Positions 52,101-63,202 of a stretch of 64,000 bases of DNA are shown here, piece by piece; positions within the stretch are counted from its first letter, which is position 1; every line of letters starts with the position of its first letter. The stretch lies in the NCBI GenBank assembly GCA_947000775.1, contig CAMQGK010000442.1, forward strand, positions 1 to 64,000, read 5' to 3'. Origin of the DNA: Pterois miles. Its lineage: Eukaryota > Chordata > Actinopteri > Perciformes > Scorpaenidae. The notes under the pieces are model-generated. The model was not told where the DNA came from. It was given only the letters and a program-made list of their open reading frames with translations, and ran no database searches. Both the position numbers and the translations under genes were made by a program.

Positions 52101-55100
52101 TTATCTGTTTAGTTTCATGTAAAAGCTATGTTTCAAGCATTAAACAGTGCTCCACTGTTGAAAACTACATTCTGTGCTTAATTTCATGTAAAAGCTATGT
52201 TTACAGCATTAAACAGTTCTCTTGTGTTGAAAACTACATTCTGTGCTTACTTTCATGTGAAAGCTACGTTTACACCATCAAACAGGCCTCGCGTGATGAA
52301 AACTTCATTCTGCTGTCACTTTCATGTAAAAGCTATGTTTATAGCATTAAACAGATCTCTTGTGTTGAAAACTACATTCTGTGCTGACTTTCATGTAAAA
52401 GCTACGTTTACACTATCAAACAGGGCTCCCGTGATGAAAACTACATTCTGCTGTCACTTTCATGGAAAAGCTACGTTTACACCATCAAACAGGCCTCCCG
52501 TGATGAAAACTTCATTCTGCTGTCACTTTCATGTAAAAGGAACGTTTACACCATCAAACAGGCCTCCCGTGATGAAAACTTCATTCTGCTGTCACTTTCA
52601 TGTAAAAGGAACGTTTCTAGCATTGAACAGGCCTCCCGTGATGAAAACTACATTCTGTTGTCACTTTCATGTAAAAGCCAGGTTTTGGTCTGTAAACTGA
52701 CCTCCCGTGGAGAAATCCACATTATCTGCTTAGTTTCATGTAAAAGCTATGTTTCCAGCATTAAACAGTGCTCTACTGTTGAAAACTACATTCTGTGCTT
52801 AATTTCATGTAAAAGCTATGTTTACGGCATTAAACAGTTCTCTTGTGTTGAAAACTACATTCTGTGCTTACTTTCATGTGAAAGCTACGTTTACACCATC
52901 AAACAGGCCTCGCGTGACGAAATCCACATTATATGCTTACTTTCAAGTAAAAGCTACGTTTACACCATCAAACAGGCGTCCCGTGATAAAAACTTCATTC
53001 TGCTGTCACTTTCATGTAAAAGGAACGTTTTCAGCATTAAACAGGCCTCCCGTGATGAAAACTACATTATATGATTACTTTCATGTAAAAGGAACGTTTC
53101 CAGCATTGAACAGGCCTCCCGTGATGAAAACTGCATTCTGTTGTCACTTTCATGTAAAAGCCAGGTTTTGGTCTGTAAACTGACCTCCAGTGGAGAAATC
53201 CACATTATCTGCTTAGTTTCATGTAAAAGCTATGTTTCCAGCATTAAACAGTGCTCTAGTGTTGAAAAATACATTCTGTGCTTACTTTCATGTAAAAGCT
53301 ACATTTACACTATCAAACAGGCCTCCCGTGATGAAAACTACATTCTGTTGTCACTTTCATGGAAAAGCTACGTTTACACCATCAAACAGGCCTCCCGTAA
53401 TGAAAACTTCATTCTGCTGTCACTTTCATGTACAAGGAACGTTTCCAGCATTAAACAGGCCTCCCGTGATGAAAACTACATTCTGTTGTCACTTTCATGT
53501 AATAGCCAGGTTTTGGTCTGTAAACTGACCTCCCGTGGAGAAATCCACATTATCTGCTTAGTTTCATGTAAAAGCTATGTTTCCAGCATTAAACAGTGCT
53601 CTAGTGTTGAAAAATACATTCTGTGCTTAATTTCATGTAAAAGCTATGTTTACAGCATTAAACAGTGCTCTAGTGTTGAAAACTACATTCTGTGCTTACT
53701 TGCATGTGAAAGCTACGTTTACACCATCAAACAGGCCTCCAGTGACGAAATCCACATTATATGCTTACTTTCAAGTAAAAGTTACGTTTACACCATCAAA
53801 CAGGCCTCCCGTGATGAAAACTTCATTCTGCTGTCACTTTCATGTAAAAGGAACATTTGCAGCATTAAACAGGCCTGCCGTGATGAAAACTACATTCTGT
53901 TGTCACTTTCATGAAAAAGCCAGGTTTTGGTCTGTTGACTGACCTCCAGTAGAGAAATCCACTATATCTGCTTAGTTTCATGTAAAAGCTATGTTTCCAG
54001 CATTAAACAGTGCTCTAGTGTTGAAAACTACATTCTGTGCTTACTTTCATGTAAAAGCTATGTTTCCAGCATTAAACAGTTCTCTTGTGTTGAAAACTAC
54101 ATTCTGTGCTTACTTTCATGTGAAAGCTACGTTTACACTATCAAACAGGCCTCCCGTGACGAAATCCACATTATATGCTTACTTTCAAGTAAAAGCTACG
54201 TTTACACTATCAAACAGGCCTCCCGTGATGAAAACTACATTCTGTTGTCACTTTCATGTAAAAGCCAGGTTTTGGTCTGTAAACTGACTTCCAGTGGAGA
54301 AATCCACTATATTTGCTTAGTTTCATGTAAAAGCTGTGTTTCCAGCATTAAACAGTGCTCTAGTGTTGAAAACTACATTCTGTGCTTAATTTCATGTAAA
54401 AGCTATGTTTACAGCATTAAACAGTTCTCTTGTGTTGAAAACTACATTCTGTGCTTACTTTCATGTGAAAGCTACGTTTACACCATCAAACAGGCCTCGC
54501 GTGACGAAATCCACATTATATGCTTACTTTCAAGTAAAAGCTACGTTTACACCATCAAACAGGCGTCCCGTGATAAAAACTTCATTCTGCTGTCACTTTC
54601 ATGTAAAAGGAACGTTTCCAGCATTAAACAGGCCTCCCGTGATGAAAACTACATTATATGATTACTTTCATGTAAAAGGAACGTTTCCAGCATTAAACAG
54701 GCCTCCCGTGATGAAAACTACATTATATGATTACTTTCATGTAAAAGGAACGTTTCCAGCATTAAACAGGCCTCCCGTGATGAAAACTACATTCTGCTGT
54801 CACTTTCATGGAAAAGCTACGTTTACACCATCAAACAGGCCTCCCGTGATGAAAACTACATTCTGTTGTCACTTTCATGTAAAAGGAACGTTTGCAGCAT
54901 TAAACAGGCCTCCCGTGATGAAAATTACATTATATGCTTACTTTCATGTAAAAGCTACGTTTACACTATCAAAGAGGCCTCCCGTGATGAAAACTACATT
55001 CTGTTGTCACTTTCATGTAAAAGCCAGGTTTTGGTCTGTAAACTGACCTCCCGTGGAGAAATCCACATTATCTGCTTAGTTTCATGTAAAAGCTATGTTT

Positions 55101-58100
55101 CCAGCATTAAACAGTGCTCTAGTGTTGAAAACTACATTCTGTGCTTACTTTCATGTAAAAGCTATGTTTCCAGCATTAAACAGTTCTCTTGTGTTGAAAA
55201 CTACATTCTGTGCTTACTTTCATGTGAAAGCTAAGTTTACACCATCAAACAGGCCTCCCGTGATGAAATCCACATTATATGCTTACTTTCAAGTAAAAGC
55301 TACGTTTACACTATCAAACAGGCCTCCCGTGATGAAAACTACATTCTGTTGTCACTTTCATGTAAAAGCCAGGTTTTGGTCTGTAAACTGACCTCCCGTG
55401 GAGAAATCCACATTATCTGCTTAGTTTCATGTAAAAGCTATGTTTCCAGTATTAAACAGTGCTCTAGTGTTGAAAACTACATTATATGCTTACTTTCATG
55501 TAAAAGCTACATTTACACTATCAAACAGGCCTCCCGTGATGAAAACTACATTCTGTTGTCACTTTCATGTAAAAGCCAGGTTTTGGTCTGTAAACTGACC
55601 TCCAGTGGAGAAATCCACATTATCTGCTTAGTTTCATGTAAAAGCTATGTTTCCAGCATTAAACAGTGCTCTAGTGTTGAAAACTACATTCTGTGCTTAC
55701 TTTCAAGTAAAAGCTACGTTTACACCATCAAACAGGCCTCCCGTGATGAAAACTTCATTCTGCTGTCACTTACATGTAAAAGGAACGTTTGCAGCATTAA
55801 ACAGGCCTCCCCTGATGAAAACTACATTCTTCTGTCACTTTCATGTAAAAGGAACGTTTCCAGCATTAAACAGGCCTCCCGTGATGAAAACTACATTCTG
55901 TTGTCACTTTCATGTAAAAGGAACGTTTCCAGCATTAAACAGGCCTCCCGTGATGAAAACTACATTCTGTTGTCACTTTCATGTAAAAGCCAGGTTTTGG
56001 TCTGTAAACTGACCTCCCGTGGAGAAATCCACATTATCTGCTTAGTTTCATGTAAAAGCTATGTTTCCAGCATTAAACAGTGCTCTACTGTTGAAAACTA
56101 CATTCTGTGCTTAATTTCATATAAAAGCTATGTTTACAGCATTAAACAGGCCTCGCGTGACGAAATCCACATTATATGCTTACTTTCAAGTAAAAGCTAC
56201 GTTTACACCATCAAACAGGCGTCCCGTGATGAAAACTTCATTCTGCTGTCACTTTCATGTAAAAGGAGCGTTTCCAGCATTAAACAGGTCTCCCGTGATG
56301 AAAACTACATTATATGATTACTTTCATGTAAAAGGAACGTTTCCAGCATTAAACAGGCTTCCCGTGATGAAAACTACATTCTGTTGTCACTTTCATGTAA
56401 AAGCCAGGTTTTGGTCTGTAAACTGACCTCCAGTGGAGAAATCCACATTATCTGCTTAGTTTCATGTAAAAGCTATGTTTCCAGCATTAAACAGTGCTCT
56501 TGTGTTGAAAAATACATTCTGTGCTTACTTGCATGTGAAAGCTACGTTTAAACCATCAAACAGGCATCCCATGATGAAAACTACATTCTTCTGTCACTTT
56601 CATGTAAAAGGAACATTTCCAGCATTAAACAGGCCTCCCGTGATGAAAACTACATTATATGATTACTTTCATGTAAAAGGAACGTTTCCAGCATTAAACA
56701 GGCCTCCCGTGATGAAAACTACATTCTGGTGTCACTTTCAGGTAAAAGCCAGGTTTTGGTCTGTAAACTGACCTCCAGTGGAGAAATCCACATTATCTGC
56801 TTAGTTTCATGTAAAAGCTATGTTTCCAGCATTAAACAGTGCTCTTGTGTTGAAAACTACATTCTGTGCTTAATTTCATGTAAAAGCTATGTTTACAGCA
56901 TTAAACAGTTCTCTTGTGTTGAAAACTACATTCTGTGCTTACTTTCATGTGAAAGCTACGTTTACACCATCAAACAGGCCTCCCGTGATGAAAACTTCAT
57001 TCTGCTGTCACTTTCATGTAAAAGGAACGTTTGCAGCATTAAACAGGCCTCCCGTGATGAAAACTACATTATATGCTTACTTTCATGTAAAAGGAACGTT
57101 TCCAGCATTAAACAGGCGTCCCGTGATGAAAACTACATTCTGTTGTCACTTTCATGTAAAAGCCAGGTTTTGGTCTGTAGACTGACCTCCAGTGGAGAAA
57201 TCCACATTATCTGCTTATTTTCATGTAAAAGCTATGTTTCCAGCATTAAACAGTGCTCTAGTGTTGAAAACTACATTCTGTGCTTACTTTCATGTAAAAG
57301 CTACGTTTACACTATCAAACAGGCCTCCCATGATAAAAAGTACATTCTGCTGTCACTTTCATGTAAAAGGAACGTTTCCAGCATTAAACAGGCCTCCCGT
57401 GATGAAAACTACATTCTGTTGTCACTTTCATGTAAAAGCCAGGTTTTGGTCTGTAAACTGACCTCCCGTGGAGAAATCCACATTATCTGCTTAGTTTCAT
57501 GTAAAAGCTATGTTTCCAGCATTAAACAGTGCTCTACTGTTGAAAACTACATTCTGTGCTTACTTTCATGTGAAAGCTACGTTTACACTATCAAACAGGC
57601 CTCCCATGATGAAAACTACATTCTGCTGTCACTTTCATGTAAAAGGAACGTTTCCAGCATTTAAACAGGCCTCCCGTGATGAAAACTACATTCTGTTGTC
57701 ACTTTCATGTAAAAGCCAGGTTTTGGTCTGTAGACTGACCTCCAGTGGAGAAATCCACATTATCTGCTTATTTTCATGTAAAAGCTATGTTTCCAGCATT
57801 AAACAGTGCTCTAGTGTTGAAAACTACATTCTGTGCTTACTTTCATGTAAAAGCTACGTTTACACTATCAAACAGGCCTCCCATGATAAAAAGTACATTC
57901 TGCTGTCACTTTCATGTAAAAGGAACGTTTCCAGCATTAAACAGGCCTCCCGTGATGAAAACTACATTCTGCTGTCACTTTCATGGAAAAGCTACGTTTA
58001 CACCATCAAACAGGCCTCCCGTGATGAAAACTTCATTCTGCTGTCACTTTCATGTAAAAGGAACGTTTCCAGCATTAAACAGGCCTCCCGTGATGAAAAC

Positions 58101-61100
58101 TACATTCTGTTGTCACTTTCATGTAAAAGCTATGTTTCCAGCATTAAACAGTGCTCTAGTGTTGAAAACTACATTCTGTGCTTACTTTCATGTGAAAGCT
58201 ACGTTTACACCATCAAACAGGCCTCCTGTGATGAAAACTTCATTCTGCTGTCACTTTCATGTAAAAGGAACGTTTGCAGCATTAAACAGGCCTCCCGTGA
58301 TAAAAACTACATTCTGTTGTCACTTTCATGTAAAAGCCAGGTTTTGGTCTGTAAACTGACCTCCCGTGGAGAAATCCACATTATATGCTTACTTTCAAGT
58401 AAAAGCTACGTTTACACCATCAAACAAGCCTCCCGTGATGAAAACTTCATTCTGCTGTCACTTTCATGTAAAAGGAACGTTTGCAGCATTAAACAGGCCT
58501 CCCGTGATGAAAACTACATTATATGCTTACTTTCATGTAAAAGGAACGTTTCCAGCATTAAACAGGCCTCCCGTGATGAAAACTACATTCTGTTGTCACT
58601 TTCATGTAAAAGCCAGGTTTTGGTCTGTAAACTGACCTCCAGTGGAGAAATCCACATTATCTGCTTAGTTTCATGTAAAAGCTATGTTTCCAGCATTAAA
58701 CAGTGCTCTTGTGTTGAAAAATACATTCTGTGCTTACTTGCATGTGAAAGCTACGTTTAAACCATCAAACAGGCATCCCATGATGAAAACTACATTCTTC
58801 TGTCACTTTCATGTAAAAGGAACATTTCCAGCATTAAACAGGCCTCCCGTGATGAAAACTACATTATATGATTACTTTCATGTAAAAGGAACGTTTGCAG
58901 CATTAAACAGGCCTCCCGTGATAAAAACTACATTCTGTTGTCACTTTCATGTAAAAGCCAGGTTTTGGTCTGTAAACTGACCTCCCGTGGAGAAATCCAC
59001 ATTATATGCTTACTTTCAAGTAAAAGCTACGTTTACACCATCAAACAAGCCTCCCGTGATGAAAACTTCATTCTGCTGTCACTTTCATGTAAAAGGAACG
59101 TTTGCAGCATTAAACAGGCCTCCCGTGATGAAAACTACATTATATGCTTACTTTCATGTAAAAGGAACGTTTCCAGCATTAAACAGGCCTCCCGTGATGA
59201 AAACTACATTCTGTTGTCACTTTCATGTAAAAGCCAGGTTTTGGTCTGTAGACTGACCTCCAGTGGAGAAATCCACATTATCTGCTTATTTTCATGTAAA
59301 ATCTATGTTTCCAGCATTAAACAGTGCTCTAGTGTTGAAAACTACATTCTGTGCTTACTTTCATGTAAAAGCTACGTTTACACTATCAAACAGGCCTCCC
59401 ATGATGAAAACTACATTCTGCTGTCACTTTCATGTAAAAGGAACGTTTCCAGCATTAAACAGGCCTCCCGTGATGAAAACTACATTCTGTTGTCACTTTC
59501 ATGTAATAGCCAGGTTTTGGTCTGTAAACTGACCTCCCATGGAGAAATCCACATTATCTGCTTAGTTTCATGTAAAAGCTATGTTTCCAGCATTAAACAG
59601 TGCTCTAGTGTTGAAAACTACATTCTGTGCTTACTTTCATGTAAAAGCTATGTTTCCAGCATTAAACAGTTCTCTTGTGTTGAAAACTACATTCTGTGCT
59701 TACTTTCATGTGAAAGCTACGTTTACACCATCAAACAGGCCTCGCGTGATGAAATCCACATTATATGCTTACTTTCAAGTAAAAGCTACGTTTACACCAT
59801 CAAACAGGCCTCCCGTGATGAAAACTTCATTCTGCTGTCACTTTCATGTAAAAGGAACATTTCCAGCATTAAACAGGCCTCCCGTGATGAAAACTACATT
59901 ATATGCTTACTTTCATGTAAAAGGAACGTTTCCAGCATTAAACAGGCCTCCCGTGATGAAAACTACATTCTGATGTCACTTTCATGTAAAAGCCAGGTTT
60001 TGGTCTGTAAACTGACCTCCCGTGGAGAAATCCACATTATCTGCTTAGTTTCATGTAAAAGCTATGTTTCCAGCATTAAACAGTGCTCTAGTGTTGAAAA
60101 ATACATTCTGTGCTTACTTTCATGTAAAAGCTACGTTTACACTATCAAACAGGCCTCCCGTGATGAAAACTACATTCTGCTGTTACTTTCATGTAAAAGG
60201 AACGTTTCCAGCATTAAACAGGCCTCCCGTGATGAAAACTACATTCTGTTGTCACTTTCATGTAAAAGCCAGGTTTTGGTCTGTAAACTGACCTCCTGTG
60301 GAGAAATCCACATTATCTGCTTAGTTTCATGGAAAAGCTATGTTTCCAGCATTAAACAGTGCTCTAGTGTTGAAAACTACATTCTGTGCTTACTTTCATG
60401 TGAAAGCTACGTTTACACTATCAAACAGGCCTCCCGTGATGAAAACTTCATTCTGCTGTCACTTTCATGTAAAAGGAACGTTTCCAGCATTAAACTGGCC
60501 TCCCGTGATGAAAACTAAATTATATGATTACTTTCATGTAAAAGGAACGTTTCCAGCATTAAACAGGCCTCCCGTGATGAAAACTACATTCTGTTGTCAC
60601 TTTCATGTAAAAGCCAGGTTTTGGTCTGTAAACTGACCTCCAGTGGAGAAATCCACATTATCTGCTTAGTTTCATGTAAAAGCTATGTTTCCAGCATTAA
60701 ACAGTGCTCTAGTGTTGAAAAATACATTCTGTGCTTACTTTCATGTAAAAGCTACGTTCACACTATCAAACAGGCCTCCCGTGACGAAATCCACATTATA
60801 TGCTTACTTTCAAGTAAAAGCTACGTTTACACTATCAAACAGGCCTCCCATGATGAAAACTACATTCTTCTGTCACTTTCATGTAAAAGGAACGTTTCCA
60901 GCATTAAACAGGCCTCCCGTGATGAAAACTACATTCTGTTGTCACTTTCATGTAATAGCCAGGTTTTCGTCTGTAAACTGACCTCCCGTGGAGAAATCCA
61001 CATTATCTGCTTAGTTTCATGTAAAAGCTATGTTTCCAGCATTAAACAGTGCTCTAGTGTTGAAAACTACATTCTGTGCTTACTTTCATGTAAAAGCTAT

Positions 61101-62223
61101 GTTTCCAGCATTAAACAGTTCTCTTGTGTTGAAAACTACATTCTGTGCTTACTTTCATGTGAAAGCTACGTTTACACCATCAAACAGGTCTCGCGTGATG
61201 AAATCCACATTATATGCTTACTTTCAAGTAAAAGCTACGTTTACACCATCAAACAGGCCTCCCGTGATGAAAACTTCATTCTGCTGTCACTTTCATGTAA
61301 AAGGAACGTTTCCAGCATTAAACAGGCCTCCCGTGATGAAAACTACATTATATGCTTACTTTCATGTAAAAGGAACGTTTCCAGCATTAAACAGGCCTCC
61401 CGTGATGAAAACTACATTCTGTTGTCACTTTCATGTAAAAGCAAGGTTTTGGTCTGTAGACTGACCTCCAGTGGAGAAATCCACATTATCTGCTTATTTT
61501 CATGTAAAATCTATGTTTCCAGCATTAAACAGTGCTCTAGTGTTGAAAACTATATTCTGTGCTTACTTTCATGTAAAAGCTACGTTTACACTATCAAACA
61601 GGCCTCCCATGATGAAAACTACATTCTGCTGTCACTTTCATGTAAAAGGAACGTTTCCAGCATTAAACAGGCCTCCCGTGATGAAAACTACATTCTGTTG
61701 TCACTTTCATGTAAAAGCCAGGTTTTGGTCTGTAAACTGACCTCCCGTGGAGAAATCCACATTATCTGCTTGGTTTCATGTAAAAGCTATGTATCCAGCA
61801 TTAAACAGTGCTCTAGTGTTGAAAACTACATTCTGTGCTTACTTTCATGTAAAAGCTATGTTTCCAGCATTAAACAGTTCTCTTGTGTTGAAAACTACAT
61901 TCTGTGCTTACTTTCATGTGAAAGCTACGTTTACACCATCAAACAGGCCTCCCGTGACGAAATCCACATTATATGCTTACTTTCAAGTAAAAGCTACGTT
62001 TACACCATCAAACAGGCCTCCCGTGATGAAAACTTCATTCTGCTGTCACTTTCATGTAAAAGGAACGTTTCCAGCATTAAACAGGCCTCCCGTGATGAAA
62101 ACTACATTATATGCTTACTTTCATGTAAAAGGAACGTTTCCAGCATTAAACAGGCCTCCCGTGATGAAAACTACATTCTGTTGTCACTTTCATGTAAAAG
62201 CCAGGTTTTGGTCTGTAAACTGA

Positions 62224-62590
62224 CCTCCAGTGGAGAAATCCACATTATCTGCTTAGTTTCATGTAAAAGCTATGTTTCCAGCATTAAACAGTGCTCTAGT
62301 GTTGAAAACTACATTCTGTGATTACTTTCATGTAAAAGCTACGTTGACACTCTCAAACAGGCCTCCCATGATGAAAACTACATTCTGCTGTCACTTTCAT
62401 GTAAAAGGAACGTTTCCAGCATTAAACAGGCCTCCCGTGATGAAAACTACATTCTGTTGTCATTTTCATGTAAAAGCTATGTTTCCAACATTAAACAGGC
62501 CTCTAGTGTTGTAAACTACATTCTGTGTTCACTTTTGTGTAAAAGCTACGTTTACACCATCAAACAGGCCTCCCGTGATGAAAACTACAT
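62224..62590 (+). repeat. Extra, altered start-type segment at the end of copy III
   Basis: The order m1, CCTCCCATGATG unit, AACGTTTCCAGC unit, then the TTTCCAACATTAAACAGG monomer with CCTCTAGTGTTGTAA is the same as near 330-640 in copy I. It carries private changes: TGTGATTACTT (62,318), ACGTTGACACTCTC (62,341) and TCATTTTCATG (62,459). A second such monomer lies at about 63,443-63,485 in copy IV. This suggests that the copy III/IV junction has been rearranged. Confidence 0.72.
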
Positions 62591-62788
62591 TATATGCTTA
62601 CTTTCATGTAAAAGGAACGTTTCCAGCATTAAACAGGCCTCCCGTGATGAAAACTACATTCTCTTGTCACTTCCATGTAAAAAGCCAGGTTTTGGTCTGT
62701 AAACTGACCTCCCGTGGAGAAATCCACATTATCTGCTTAGTTTCATGTAAAAGCTATGTTTCCAGCATTAAACAGTGCTCTAGTGTTG

Positions 62789-62926
62789 AAAACTACATTC
62801 TGTTGTCACTTTCATGTAAAAGCCAGGTTTTAGGCAGTAAACTGACCTCCTGTGATGAAATCCACATGACCTACTTAGTTTCATGTAAAAGCTATTTTAT
62901 CAGCATTAAACAGTGCTCTAGTGTTG
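62789..62926 (+). repeat. Rare divergent m6'-m1' pair (end of copy III), different context
   Basis: This has the same TTTTAGGCAGTAAAC and CACATGACCTACTTAG signature, but the unit begins in another context. Its second monomer has GCTATTTTATCAGC where the other two pairs have GCTATGTTTCCAGT, and TTTCATG rather than TTTCAAG. It is displaced to the end of copy III rather than lying at the position homologous to copies I and II. Confidence 0.85.
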
Positions 62927-63202
62927 AAAACTACATTCTGCTGTCACTTTCATGGAAAAGCTACGTTTACACCATCAAACAGGCCTCCCGTGACGAAATC
63001 CACATTATATGCTTACTTTCAAGTAAAAGCTACGTTTACACTATCAAACAGGCCTCCCATGATGAAAACTACATTCTTCTGTCACTTTCATGTAAAAGCC
63101 AGGTTTTGGTCTGTAGACTGACCTCCAGTGGAGAAATCCACATTATATGCTTACTTTCAAGCAAAAGCTACGTTTACACCATCAAACAGGCCTCGCGTGA
63201 TG

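Larger units (their letters stand above)
43466..63202 (+). repeat. Super-copy III (286 monomers)
   Basis: Colinear segments with copy I include 43,466-45,960 with 57-2,550, 46,400-49,300 with 3,061-5,960, 50,196-51,400 with 9,066-10,270, 51,714-54,700 with 10,722-13,700, 55,647-57,100 with 17,415-18,830, 59,263-60,000 with 19,858-20,600, 60,064-61,200 with 20,935-22,070, and 61,471-61,890 with 24,688-25,110. It lacks the second block of copy I's 4,416-bp pair and the XbaI-marked block seen at 23.9 kb. Its last kilobase carries an extra, damaged copy of the start-type segment. Confidence 0.88.
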
